A stretch of 64,000 bases of DNA from Acanthochlamys bracteata (GCA_019914995.1 CM034136.1:4169270-4233269), one strand, 5' to 3'. Shown: positions 49,201 through 62,347, counted from the stretch's first letter. Program-made: numbers and translations. The notes: generated by a model not told the origin, from the sequence alone.

Positions 49201-52200
49201 GAGCAATCATTCACTATGGATACCTTGTGTATGCTGAAATAAAAAACTAGGAAACTTCTTCAGATCTATAATTCTAACTAAAATTACATATTGCTGACCT
49301 GGATTCTAAATCAGATAAGTAGGTCTTGAGCTTCTGGATTCTGGATGATCCAGATTCACCTGGAAGCATTTGGCGCATAAGTCATAAGCAGAAATTTGGC
49401 ATTCTAACTAGTAATACATACTGCAGTATCTAAGCCATTTTCGTTACTTTAAGATCAAAACTAAAATCCAACAAGTGATACTGGTTTGACATGAATTTGA
49501 ATTTCAACATAAAAGTAGAAGTCCAACATGGTATTATATAGTAAATAAGCTCTAGAAGATAAGCATTTATAACCAAAGGTGCAACATTTGTGGGAGATAA
49601 CAAACTACATCATAATGATACAGGTAATACCTTCTCCCAGACCAAAAACTAAGGTGTTTCCTCTGCTAAACAAGTTCATGACTCCTTTTATGGATGCATA
49701 TTGCATAGCCTGCAAGGTGGGTGATGAGATAAGATGCCAGAAAATAGTTAGCACTATCTACACTAGCCACGGCAGACATCAGGATATATTTATCTGAGGA
49801 GATTCCCAACAAACGGCAAACTCAACAATTCATGTTGCAAATTGTTAACCAAGTCAGAAGGACCTGGATAAGATAATGTTATGAAAGACCATGTGAGCAC
49901 CATGTTAAGACATATTCTCTTCCGGACTTGTACCATGGCACCTAAGAAAGAGATTTTAAGGAAAATGAACTTGCTCAATGAAATCATATAGTTCATAATC
50001 ATCACTACCTTCCAGTTTGTAATGGTAAAGACGAGACAAGAAACAGCAACACCCAAACTTCCATATCTCAAAATTTCTCTTCGAGAACCCTGCAACCTGT
50101 GATAAATTATTCTAGAAGACTTCTAAGACCTCAAGTACTTAATACTGAAGTTGAAAGAGATAATGCTTTCAATTTAAAACAAGTAACCTCATTTAATCAA
50201 GCACATACTACTTTTTTTTAACTATCTGTAAGTCAATGTCAAATATTCCTTCAATAACTTTACCAAAATGTTGGCAGAGACAGAAACTAACCCAAAAAGA
50301 AATTAGAAGAATAGCAACGCTAAACATAGAATAAGAACCTTGTTCAACTTACTTTCATTATCATGAATGGTTATTTTGATATCCTGCAAACCTCTAAGCT
50401 CAATAGCACTAACAAGGTCGAATTCATTATACAAGCTTGAACTCCATATGACACCCATAACGCTTTTAAAGACGACTTCCTAACCAGATGGTAAGAAAAC
50501 ACGCCTACCAAACAGGAGTTCATAAGTAAATATGTTCAAAGATAAGACTAGAACTGATAGACAGATATCTGATTGTGACCTTGTCTGCTAAATAAGTTCC
50601 TTACTAGTTAAGTTTACGTACTTCAAGTAGTTCTTTTCATCCATCCAAAAAAGTATATAAAGTATGGACAAGTATTCAGAGATGTATCAATAGGAGAGCA
50701 AAATATTCCAGACTTATTCTTATTATTAGCACATAAGATAGTTACTCCCTATTCTTTGTGATAAGAAACTCTTAATTGCGACTATGTACCCCTCATAGTT
50801 GGTCTTACCCTCGACTGGGATGAGATTTTCCATTGATCAAGTTCTTATCCTGGACAATCTCAGCATTTGCATTTTCATTTACAGAGCTTAAATTTCCAGG
50901 ACTTGGAGTCTTGTCATCTGCGTCAGTTTCTCTTCATTAGTTCTGACTGAAAGTTAATGGCAATATAAATATTCATTAACCACCCTCAGGCACACAAGAG
51001 AAAAGTTGTTGAACTATCATCATGGCAAAGTTAGTCCATGTACACACGATGCAAACTGGAGGAGATTGTTATACTATTAAGCAACAAATGCTTTCATCAA
51101 TATATCCACAGAAAAATTATATGTAACAGATTTCATTAAGAAAATGAATCTACTAGTGGGTTCCAGATATGCTCCACTGTTTTATAGAAGCAGACTTATT
51201 GCATGAACTACATACTATGATATTCAGAATCACCACCATAAATGATATCATGGATAGTGATATCTCCAATATTTCTCCTGATGAGCGATGGACTAGCTTG
51301 CTGAAGCACATCTTCTGATAATGTAGTGGTTACAGCAATACACCTGCATATCATATAGAACCAGAGCTTGTCAATGAAAGACCAGACAAAGATGTTTCTT
51401 TAAAGTTAAATGCATAGCAAACTGTAAACGGTAGATCTACTTCAAGTATGCAATTGCAGCATATGACTTTAAACAAACAGAAAATTATCTCTGTTGCAAC
51501 ATTGATTTGCAGCTTATGATGTTAAAAGCGTGTTTCAGTTGCTCAGAAGTGAGTTCCTAGGAAGTGAATTTTGAGAAATGAGTTCTGTGAAAAGTGAGTT
51601 GGAAAAGTGAGTTCCGTTTTTGTGTATTAGTTGTATTTGGAAGTGGTCTATAAGTCTTTTCTTGTGAGTGAGAAAGTAGATTTGGAAAGTAAGTTTGAAA
51701 GTGAGTTGGAAGTGGATTTGAAAATTTTGAGTTCACTTCGGGCGAAACTGAAACATGTGAAGTGAGTCTGAACTCCTTTTCGGTGGGAAAAAGTGAGCTC
51801 GAAGCAACTGAAACACGCCCTAAAACAAACAGAGAAAATTGTTGTTGCAACATTTGTTCACAGGAATAGTTGAACCTAGGTGAACAGTCTTGATTACAGG
51901 TTCATTTCACGAAGCTACTAATATAGAATGTGACGACTGACCATGATAAACATAACAATAAGTGATTTACAGATAGAAAGAAGAATATACTAATTTAATA
52001 TAAAGAAAGAGTCACTAATTTATAATCTAATAAGAATCACATCCATACCTCATTCGTGCTGCTTTGGCAGCCTGAACTCCAGCAAGAGCATCTTCTATTA
52101 CAAGGCACTACCAAAATGTATTTCACATTAGAAACATTGACTAAGTGGACTGGAATATGTCTACTTCAAACTTGCAGAATTCTCAAGGTTATAATCATCC

Positions 52201-55200
52201 AAGCATAACAGTCATTCAAAAAGGTTACGTAATAATTAAACCGGGTCAATTTGGGGAAAAGCATAAGGTAATGATAACTGGAAAATGAATTTAGGATACT
52301 AGGAATGATGCATGCATTCAGGCTCAGGTTCATGCAAATTAAAACATAATAAAAATAATAGTTATTATAATAATTATAATTATAATTATTAGTAATACAT
52401 AACAATAATAATTAATAATTAAACAGAGAAACCCTATATTTCCCTGCAAGTGCAGAGTAAATACCCTTGCTAGCTAAGAGAATAAAAGGGCAGGGACATG
52501 AATGTACAGTTGGCATGCAAGATATAATAGGTGCGGAAGCAGGGGAACTGGTGTACAACAAATCTTTTGTTTTTAAATTTCCACAACATAGAAAGATAAA
52601 TTTATATGACTTGGTGAAAACATAAAAAAAGAGCCATGCGTCACAGTAAATGTAGTTGTATTAATACATCTATCATTCTTCAGTTTGACGGATGCTCAGT
52701 GCGGGTACTAGTTTCACAATAAATGCTTCCGGAAAGTTCAAAAACAGTATCTTCAACGTGCCTTGTCCACTTTCTGAAGAGTTTCCCTTGTTATTCTTTG
52801 TGAGTGTAAAAGAGCATATTTATTTGCATTTTATATCTTGCTTCAAACTCCTTAACAAAGGACCTCTAATAGTTTATAAAGTAAAACAAAGAAAACCTTT
52901 ATAAGGTATTCAGCCAAAATCTTTGAACAATAACGTTAGAGTTTTTTACAAAGAAGAATATGAGCCCAGAGACTGCTTCCTGAATAATTTAATAATGCAA
53001 TTGCATCTATGATTTTACAATCAAGAAGAAGAGTTAACTTGAAGAAAATAAGGCAGTGCAAGTATCTACAGAGAAGATTCGCTTAAAAATCTTCTAGGGG
53101 AAAAATGTACCATACCTCACTAGGTGGTACATTCAAGCTCTTGGATGCTGCTAAGAAAATGTCTGGAGCAGGCTTTAAATTCTCAAATGCATCAGCAGAA
53201 ACAATTGCATCAAATCTGATAAAAGCGTAAATGTCAAGTTCAGTTCATGAGAGCAAATCCTTTTCTACAAGCTTATGTATGTGTTCTAGAGATCAAACAG
53301 AAGTAAAGGTTCTCCTTTGCATGATAAATCCTTACATCCAGCAAAACAAGACATTTATGTAGACAACTAATGATCTGTTGAACTGACTGCGAGCGGTGTA
53401 ATATAACAATAAATTATACTCTAATTTCCAGAACTGGATCATTTACGTATTTACTAATTGGACACTTATCCTGTATGTCCTGATTTTGACAGTACAACAA
53501 TTAGTTTCCTGAGCTTAGAAAGACAACTCTATTTCCTTCTCTCATAAACATAAAGCAGATTCCCGTCAACAATTAAACAAGAATGGCCCAAGATATAAAC
53601 AAGCTATATCAAGGATCACATCAACTGAATTCATAATATCAGCTGCTAGTAAGCATTACGAACTAAGCTCAGAAACTAATTGTTATACTCTCAATTATTA
53701 AATATGTAAATGATCCAGTTCTGGAAATTTTCAAACACAAGCCATGGATCTGATGATTCATGAATGGAGTTGAAGCACAAGGTTTAGAAAAATAACTCCA
53801 ATTGCTTTTTGTTCAGTTATGTTGGGTTTTAAAGTACACATTTAGTAGAGGCAACTTTTGGTAACTTCTGACTAACAACAAAGGAATTACAAAAGTAATG
53901 CCTATTATATAAATGACTCCACAGTATCTATTAAAAACTATTTAGTAAGTTTAATTTGGATTAGTTGTTTAGAATAACTTTATAAAAGGAGTACCTGTTA
54001 AAACAATTTTAAACCCAAAGCACAGAGAAATAGTTATCAAAAGAAACAAATCAGTATATTTACATTCAGTTACAAGGTTGATAATCAATTATCTTATGCA
54101 CACGTATTTAGAAAAATCTATTAACTGGAATTTACATTGGTTCATGGGCATAGTTCATAGTATCTGCAAATACAAACTATAGGAAGTGTGAAAAGTATAA
54201 AGAATATTGACTTAACATGCATCAGTATGCTCTTGATCGGTTTAGAGTTCTTTCAATTATCCAATATCCAAACCAATCCTAGAACAGTTTATTTAATTTG
54301 ATTCCAAACCAGACCATCATTTGACATAGCTAGATGCCACCAATTGGGAGACAAGTTAGGAGTTAAATTCAGAAACCACTATCAAAACATGGTTCCAACT
54401 CCAGAGAGTAACTTTATGCTTTAACTGTTGCGCAGATGGAATTAGTATTTAGATTATTCTAACAAGCAATTCCATTTTGACATAGTAGAATAGTATTTAG
54501 CACATGAATTGTTAACCCGGTTTTAATATCAAATAGTAGAATAGTATTTAGCACCATACCACATCATGGTTTAAGGCAATTTTGAAAATCAATTCATGAG
54601 TAGTATTTTCATATACACGTTAACTGTTGTCTCTATGGGTCGACAACTTGTAAAACTGCCAAATTATATCTCACCAACACAGTCAAGGTACTATGCAACT
54701 ACTGTTGGTACCATAAAGATAAGCTCTTACTTCTTAAGAAGTAGATGAGACCTAAAATTCATGTACTTCAAGCTTATAGCTGCTTATGCCATATGAAGTT
54801 GGTTAAAAGAAAAAGAAATGGAGGCAATGCTTCGATGACAAGCATCAATAATTTCATCTTTCAATGACATTAAGTTTTATAACGCATATAAACTAACAAA
54901 AGAAACTAAGACACTTACAGGGATGTGTCTAATCCAGCAGCAGCCAAATTGGCATCAACCTTAATTCGATCAGCACTAGATGCAACAGCAACCTTAAGCC
55001 CTTTAGCTTTACACTGAAGTGGCAGTGTAAATTATACCAGCAATACAAAAACTATAGAACCACTACTAACTACAATACCAACTTAAGAATATACCTCTTC
55101 GATAAGCTTAAGGGCACCAGGGAATCCAATTCCAGAGTTGGGTTGTGCATACTGTTATAAATCAAAAGACATCCTCAAGAGGAGAAACATACGATATAAA

Positions 55201-57543
55201 AACAATAGGGAGTTAAGCTCACCTTGTTGAGGTATATCTCAAAGAACCTTTTTTTTGCTTCCTCTGGATTAAATCCTACCACTCCCTTCACAGTAGCCAC
55301 GCCCCCCAAAAAGTTTGCCTCACCTATGTACAAGACCAATATGACACCAAATATTGTAAGGTCGTTGCGAAACCTGGTAGTTACCAAATATGTTTCAACC
55401 AAAAACATTCATGCTAAGTCACACAAAGGCTCCATCGTCCAAATAAATTAGGTAAATCTTTGTCAGCCATACAAGACAATCAATATTATCGTAAAGATAA
55501 CCTAATGACTAAAAGAAGAAGAAGAAGAAAAAAACATGCCAAACTGATTATTCAACTAGTTAGTTTATGCATCGACTGATCATAATTTTAGCAATACGAA
55601 CAATGATCCACTCACAAGTTACATAAAAGATCAACATATGCGCCAAGTATTCATCCTTAGTATATATCCAAGTAGCTTGCATGCAATGAGTCAATGGTGT
55701 AACTATAGTAGGAAATAAGTTCTCCTCTCACAAATTTATAGTTTCAGTAATTTCAAAGAGCTACGAGTAATGTATTTGATGCATCATGGTCAAAATCCCT
55801 AGTCACATGGGTCAGGTTGGCAATTTTGGGCTTAGTAGTTCGCCCAAACAAGGCCTAAATGGCCACACGAGATAGGCCGGATCAAGAGGCGTGAGCCAGC
55901 CACGCACCAAGTGCCTGCTTGGTCCATGAAACCGACCAATTCCAAACAGACCACGACTAGGGAACCAAAGACTCTTCCAGAAGCATTAGAGACCGACCCA
56001 AAGCAGAAGACATACTTGTAATCAGTCAGAAGACTCTTTAAATACCCTTGTAATCCCAATGTAGGGACACAACAAAGGGCAATGTCACACTCATTTCACT
56101 CGGAAACCCTAGACCTAGTAAGCATAATAAAAGTTTGGAATAAAAAAGAGAAAAAAAAAGTAACAGGTATTTGTTTCCAACAAGTTTTGAATTCAAGTCA
56201 CTTACCTCTTGTTGTTGCCCTGTTCACTAGTAAATCACCTTCTAAAACCTCAAGAAAGGATAGGGGCACTTTCTCCTTAAGGGCACTCTTTCACCGGTTT
56301 ATTATTAAGGTAACCTCTAAATTCAATCACCACCGTTGGATATGAAAAATTATGAGTTAAAACATACTAACAAAATTTCAGCTCAATCGGATCACAAATC
56401 AACCTCTATCTACTTACATGATCAAGACGACAGAAAGAAGGATAACTCCAAAAAATATATATTGTCTCTTTCTGTCATCTTTATCAAAAAATTGGATGGA
56501 GATTGATTCGTGATTCGATTGAGTTAAAATTTTGTTAGTATGTTTCTAACTCATAATTCTTCATATCCAACAATTAAGATCGATTTTAAAGATTATCCGG
56601 ACCATATATACATAAAATAATTCCACCAGGTTAGGGGGGCCATGCCGCACTCTTGTATTCTTTTACAACTAATAATGGTTGATGGTGTTAAATTGCTATT
56701 CGAAGTGGTATTTATTTGGTCTAGTCTCTGTGATCCCGCAGAACATACAAATAGTCAGATAATTAGGTGAATGTGTAAGCGAGCGCTTCTAACTCTGAAT
56801 CAAATTGGTATCAAACCTAAATTCAAATGCATAAAAATTTTGCCCCTTCCAATTCTCTTGCATATTGATGCAATGGCATATTGCCATAGAGAGATCCATA
56901 TTTAATGCATGACAAGATAAGGTCAACTTTCAACTACCAAATTATACAAAAACCATAGCTGCTCATATTCTCAGTCCCTGGAGCAACTATTTAGAAAAAG
57001 TAATGTAACTATTGAAAACATTGTGACAGATGCCCTCTAACAGAAAAGGTTTGGAAATTACTATTCCTTAAACAAGAAATTACCTCAGAAAAACATGAGT
57101 TTGAACAATAATGATTGACCAATATCTTAATTTTCTCCAACACAGACACAATCCAAGCCATCTGTTCTCAAATTAACTTAATAACGCTTACCGGTGCCCA
57201 TGAAGGGAACAAAATCATCGGGGGTGACTGGAACACCCATCTCAGCAAACAAATCAACGGCAGCCATCCGGGACGGTTGCTCACTGTCGCAAAGCACGCC
57301 GTCCATGTCAAATAACACCGCCGACACTTTTCCCCAAACAAGAGCGCCGCCCTCTGCTAATGCCGCCCCCTGCTGCAACGGCGAAGAAGAAGCCATCGCT
57401 ACTGCGCCGCTCCGCTGCCGCCGGAGAAGAGATGGCAAAGTTAACTGGTGGAGTGTGAATTTGGCTAGCAGCTGAGGGCAATTTTGGTAATTCCATGGAT
57501 GAAGCGGGCGTATAAGAACATGGGAAGCCGTTACCCGCAGCAT
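37946..57543 (-). CDS. SOQ1: SUPPRESSOR OF QUENCHING 1, thylakoid HAD-thioredoxin-NHL protein (1079 aa)
   Basis: SOQ1 keeps LHCII antennae from entering a slow photoprotective quenched state (qH); its thioredoxin-like and NHL domains face the thylakoid lumen. Exons: 57192-57543, 55223-55323, 55095-55151, 54919-55013, 53116-53215, 52049-52107, 51216-51343, 50809-50917, 50009-50096, 49631-49709, 49299-49359, 49115-49190, 48848-48958, 48266-48361, 46695-46817, 45958-46155, 45657-45761, 44710-44774, 44087-44180, 43767-43924, 42987-43036, 42789-42910, 42533-42640, 41395-41487, 39809-39845, 39419-39666, 38749-38898, 37946-38122. They sum to 3240 nt with no phase conflict. Domains: transit peptide to about 65; HAD phosphatase with DMDG (D79, D81), SS at 182-183, K216 and ED at 240-241; membrane span about 346-362; thioredoxin with CINC (C451, C454); NHL repeats about 590-900; C-terminal domain to 1079. 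The ATG at 57543 opens a basic, Ser/Leu-rich transit peptide. Arabidopsis SOQ1, as I recall it, is 1055 aa with the same order. Confidence 0.95.
40033..40222. repeat. TIR element inside a TA microsatellite, in SOQ1 intron 24
   Basis: The left end is GGGGAGGGATAGAGCG and the right end inward is GGGGAGGGAAGTCCTCCG. Further in, ACACTCCAAATCCTGA and its complement match. TA repeats flank it: 40021-40032 on the left and (TA)25 at 40229-40278 on the right. This resembles the rice Micron elements, which also sit in (TA)n. Confidence 0.65.
40229..40278. repeat. (TA)25 microsatellite
   Basis: About 50 bp of uninterrupted TA lies in SOQ1 intron 24, on the right flank of the TIR element. Confidence 0.95.
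41946..42124. repeat. MITE in SOQ1 intron 23
   Basis: The left end is GGGTGTACTTCAATTGC and the right end inward is GGGTGTGTTTTAATTGG. The interior repeats GAACTCA words. It is related to the copy at 51526. The flanking TSD is imperfect. Confidence 0.6.
51526..51820. repeat. Tourist-like MITE, 295 bp, TSD TAA, in SOQ1 intron 6
   Basis: The left end is AAGCGTGTTTCAGTTGCTC and the right end inward is GGGCGTGTTTCAGTTGCTTC. TAA flanks at 51523-51525 and 51821-51823. The interior has many AAGTGAGTT words. Confidence 0.8.
55790..56200 (+). repeat. possible LTR fragment in SOQ1 intron 1
   Basis: This block is richer in GC than the surrounding intron. It contains a promoter-like CTTTAAATACCC followed by GTAGGGACACAACAAAGG and CTCATTTCACTCGGAAACCC, which resembles the core and R region of plant Gypsy LTRs. 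I could not define TG...CA ends or a target duplication. Confidence 0.35.
56260..56620. repeat. foldback element, copy 3, in SOQ1 intron 1
   Basis: The arms contain CACCGTTGGATATGAAAAAT and TCAGCTCAATCGGATCACAA on the left, with complementary sequence on the right (GATTCGTGATTCGATTGAGT). The centre near 56450 is AAAATATATATTG. This copy is not inside a long TA repeat. Confidence 0.7.
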
Positions 57544-57723
57544 GGCAATTCTCGAGCCGAATGAAAAAGAATTGGAGAAATTTAACAAGATATCTATTAA
57601 TGACGATTTTACCCTTCAACTTGCAGCCTGAAGGAAGCTTGGTTGGAAGAGCACCGCAGGCAGCTCAGTTGCTAGTGGTGGAAAGGAGTAGCGGGATTGT
57701 GGTGGTGAACGGTTATCAAGTGA

Positions 57724-57729
57724 CACGTG
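57724..57729. promoter_or_regulatory. G-box upstream of SOQ1
   Basis: CACGTG lies about 180 bp upstream of the SOQ1 ATG, within GACACGTGGC. G-boxes here are common in light-regulated chloroplast genes; function is inferred. Confidence 0.4.
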
Positions 57730-57734
57730 GCGAA

Positions 57735-58912
57735 GATGCGACCGTTTTCTTATCAGCTTATCCTGATTTGCAGTATATTTTGTGAGGAAAAATATTATAT
57801 ATAAAAAGCATATTTCTGAATACAAATATTAGATTTTTTTTTAAATAAAAACTTTACTATTTGAGTATGTTTAGATAAAAGGATCTTATTTTTAAAATAA
57901 ATTAAACATAGTGATGAAATCAAATACTATTGAATATAGTGTATGATATATCTTAAATTATAAACAATCGTATATATATAGAATGAGAACGGGAATAATA
58001 TTAAATAATGAACGATAATATATGTACAGGAAAGGAATAAGAACATCCCATCTTGAGAAGCACTCTTTCTAAAAATGTGCCTACAAATTTTCAAATATAA
58101 TTTTTATTATTGGATATGAAAAATTATATATAAAAAATATGTTATAAAATTTTAATTCAATTAAGCTACATATCAAAATGAACTAGAAAAGAAAAAAATA
58201 GCTTTATCAGATTATCTTTTATATTATATGATAAGAGTCGGATAGAAATTAATTTGTATTCCGATTGAATTAAAATTTTATCAACATATATTTGATTAAT
58301 AATTCTTTACATTTAATAGTTAAAATTGAATTTGAAATTCTAGATCAAGAGTGATGCCTCTAAGATGCTCTAGAAAGTATAATGTGTCTATTATTATACA
58401 CATATATATATATATATATATTAATGATAGTATATATAAATTTTTAACTTAAAAGTTAAGAATCGGTTAGTAATTAAAAATGGAATATTTAGAAATATTT
58501 TGAAAAAAGTTTTTCTAAAATAAAAAATATTTTAAAAATTTTATAAACATGTTCTGTTTTTCTATTTTAAAAAATAATAATTAATTAATAAGATTTTATA
58601 ATTTAAAATATTTATACATTCTAATTTTTTTTAAATATATAAATATTAGAATAAATTTATTAAAAATATAAAATAAAAAACTTTATTAAAAAATATAAAA
58701 TAAAAAATAGATGAAAAGCAATCTCAAGTAGCCCCTAAAAGTGTCTAACTTAGACCATATAATTGTTTTCTCTGATAAATACTTGATGCATGGTAATTTT
58801 TTGTCGACAAATCCTTCATGGCTTCATGAACAACATGGCAACGAATGGCATGCCAATACTATCTAGCATTCAGTTAATAACATTTTTAAAGAATAGACAG
58901 AAGGAATTCGTA
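57735..58912. other. SOQ1 upstream intergenic DNA
   Basis: No gene is visible. It contains the foldback copy 4 (58060-58400), a TA run at about 58401-58420 and a decayed AT-rich MITE at about 58470-58740. Confidence 0.4.
58060..58400. repeat. foldback element, copy 4 (most diverged)
   Basis: It shows the same arm plan as the other copies: ATTGGATATGAAAAATTATA and TTAATTCAATTAAGC on the left, GTATTCCGATTGAATTAAAA on the right. A TA run follows on the right only. Confidence 0.55.
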
Positions 58913-61497
58913 GGGTGCGTTTTTTTACTCGAACAAGTCACTTGCTTCTATAAATAAGTGAGTTTTAAATTATTTCCCGTGTTCTTTTAAAATCGAAATT
59001 CATTTCAACATACAAATCAATCGCTTCCCTCTCACTTTATTTTTTGTTTTTCCTTCTCCGCTCTGTCTGTGCACTTTCTTCTCCGCTTAGCTCCATGCAA
59101 TCTCACCAGCGCCGTCGATCTTCTTCGCGTCGGCTTCGCTAGATCTCTCCAACGTCGACTTTTGCTCGATCTTTTCTTTCCTCCTCGAGTCTTTCTTCTC
59201 CGTCGTGTGAGCTCACCCTTTTCCCCATTCGTGCTGTGTGATCCCAGCTCAAATCCGGAGCTCGATCTCCTTCCCTTATGCTATACGAGATCCGATCCAA
59301 GTGTCGGTGCACGATTTCAGTAGAGGTCGTTTGGTTCGTGCGAAACCCTAGTTTCGCCAACGGCCATTTTCACTGAGAAATTGGCCGCGGTGAGCTGTCG
59401 AGACTTGATTTCGTCCATCGCTATGACTTGAATTTCGTCTTCTTTTCCTCTTTACCCGATATGTACTTCTCTCCCTCACGTTCTTCCTCCGTGCCAAAAA
59501 AACCAAAAATTCAAGCGTCGAATCCCTTTAATCTCCTTCGCCGTTTTTCGATCTGGCCTACTGCAAGTGTTGTGACAAACTTAGGGCGACCACCTAATTC
59601 ATGCATAGCCCGAATTTCGCCGATGACCACTTCTACAGTGAAATTTTACAAGACTCGCCGGCGTGACTTGATTTCGGTTTCTATTTCTTCTCACTGTTTT
59701 GCACTATAAGTTATCATTCTTTTTGTAGGACGATCTGTTTGTTTTGAGAATATTTTCTGGTTTTGAATATGCTGATGCATTTTATAGAGAACCCGATATA
59801 TTGGAATATCATATAAGATTGTCAAGCTTGTTTTCATGTGTGATTTGATTGCGGAGAATTGATTAGAAGTCATTTTCTTAAAATTATTTTAGCTTTCTAG
59901 TTGTGGAAATTCATATTTGCAAGAACTAAAAATATTTTCTGCAGCAAATTAATTTAATTTATGGTATGAATAGTGTCCTAATTTTGGTGTTTTCGTTCAT
60001 AAATTTAGAGATTACAAAGATCTCCTGCTGCTTTCGTTCATAAATTTTTGCTACCCTGATCGTTGTATTACATTTTTGGTTTTTGGAGAAGTCTAAAATG
60101 ATTTGTCATTTATTGTTTTAGCTTTCTGCTGCAAGTATTTTACTGAAGGTGATAGCGGAGAATAGATTAGAAGTTATTTAATTGTTTTAGCTTTGTGCTT
60201 CAAGTATGTTGCATTTTTTGTTGCTGTTTTGTGTTGTTACGTTTCACAAATCCCTTTCAATCTCTTTGTCACTGTTTTAATTTTGTAGTGTTGGCGCTTT
60301 GAGGATGAGATTTCTGATAGTTTGAATCTTTCTCATTTTTAAGGTGATTCTCGATTTGTTTTAGAATTTTTTTAGGCTTTCTAGTTGAATTTTCAAGTGG
60401 TTTTATATTTCGAAGTTTCTGTAGAAAATGGATGAATCTTTCTCATGCAGACAATTATCTCCTAGGCTTGTTGAAACTTTCCTTTCTGTCAATCGGCTCA
60501 ATTTCTGCTCGGGAGCAGGGATGCACGATTGCCGGCCATTGCATGTAGATGGTTTAATAGTAGCCACCGGCGTTTGATTGGTGCTCGTCGTTTTCCATTC
60601 TTTTAGACTCTGTCGTTGTTATATTTCACTGTTGAATTTCTCCTTCTGACCAGAAATTCTGGATTTTACCGGAATCTAAGCAGGTGGACCTAGCACTGCA
60701 ATTGGGTAGTAATACTCAGAGTGACGATTATAAGTTATAATATATTATAATTATGTATGTCTTATATAACGAAGATTATAATTATATTATTATAGTTGTG
60801 AAATAATTTTGTAAATTATATGTAAAAATGTATGGTATCTATATAATGCTTCTTTTTTAAGAAGACGAAAAGTATGAATACTAAAAAAAATATATGAGTC
60901 AAATTAGCATTGATAATTTGATTAATTAAAAACTAGATTAGTTTTGTCTCAAGAAAAATTAAAAAAATAGTCTTACAATCAAATTTATAAATTACGAAAA
61001 AGGTTAGTTAGAAAAGAAACAATTTTAACATGGTAAATTTTGAAATGAATATAAACATAGTGTATTTGTATTATGTATTCAAATACATAATACCATAATA
61101 CTATAATAAAAGTTATGGTATAATACTATGATTGTGTACTAAATGTGCATATATAATAAAAACTATGACATATATATTAATTTATATATTGTCTAATATA
61201 AATTATAATATATTCTATAATTATAAATATAACTCTAACATATATATACTGTGTAATATAATTGTGTCGTGTATTAATTAAAAAATATTTTTTCTAAGAT
61301 TAATAACTATTATTATTAGATTAAAAATTTTAAAATAAGTTAACCTCACTTTCAAATACAAAAAAATATTTTCAACTAATTTCTAATTACAAAAAGAACA
61401 AAGAACTCATCTATCTTCAATAACACTATTTTCAGGAACATAGTCTTTCTTTCTCACGTTTTTAAGAACTTATTTCTAAAGTAAAAAAAGCGCACCC
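58913..61497. mobile_element. 2.6 kb TIR element with GGGTGCG ends and internal duplications
   Basis: The left end is GGGTGCGTTTTTTTACTC and the right end inward is GGGTGCGCTTTTTTTACTT. TTA follows the right end and GTA precedes the left, so a 3-bp TTA target duplication with one change is likely. The left 1.8 kb is unusually GC-rich and pyrimidine-rich at first (59040-59330), like a 5' UTR. It holds degenerate duplications: 59352-59413 resembles 59614-59677, and 59839-59900 resembles 60149-60200. From 60700 on it is AT-rich. No transposase or other protein domain is recognisable. It may be a non-autonomous Harbinger-type element that captured transcribed DNA. Confidence 0.55.
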
Positions 61498-62340
61498 TTA
61501 TTTATACGTACTACCACACTCGTGTAACTAATTCAACTTAGAGCTCGTTTATTTTATTTATGAAAGTGAGTTATATAAAGCATAATTATTAAAAATAAAT
61601 TTAAGTTTTCTATTTATTTATTATTAAAAGTTAAATTGAATTTATTTATCCATACTATTGGAATACTTCAAATTCCATTCAAAAGGCATTTTATAACTGT
61701 ATGAATATTAATTTGATTGTATATTTTTTGTGAAGTTTGAAATTGTTTAATCTATGAATAAATTATTGTCTCATTTGAATACTATGATTGTACTATTTAT
61801 TCATTATTTACAAAATTTTAATTAATTAATTACTTAATACATAAATAAATAATAATATATTTATACTTTTAATATATATATAGACCAACTAATTATATTA
61901 TAAAGAATATTTCAGTTATTTTATATTTTTTTCTAAATTTTTTGTTTTTTAACTAAACGATCTTTTTAGTTTTTTCAATAAAAGTAATTTACTCAAACAC
62001 ACCGCTTCTTTTTTAAAAAATTTACAATCATTTCTTAGAATAAAATAAAATAATTTGTTTTAAAAAAATTGAACTTTTCAGTTTAACCTAACATCCCTTT
62101 AGCATTACTGATGCTCGTCAAAATTCTACTCGATGACTATTAGAAATTTAGAATACTAATATAGTAAACCATCTTTGGTGACTAATTTTCTGATTCGATT
62201 CAAAAGAACTCATAAGTGTTAGAAAATAAATTAGGAAATTGAAATGGAAAATATCGTACATTTATATAGCTTTATTCCATATAAATATCTCGGCATAAAT
62301 ATTTATATTTAACAAAAACTTTTGCCAACACTTATGAATC
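61498..62340. other. AT-rich intergenic DNA
   Basis: No gene is seen. A probable eroded MITE runs from about 61548 (GCTCGTTTATTTTATTT) to about 62004 (complement GCGGTGTGTTTGAGTAAA). Confidence 0.3.
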
Positions 62341-62347
62341 ATAGTTA

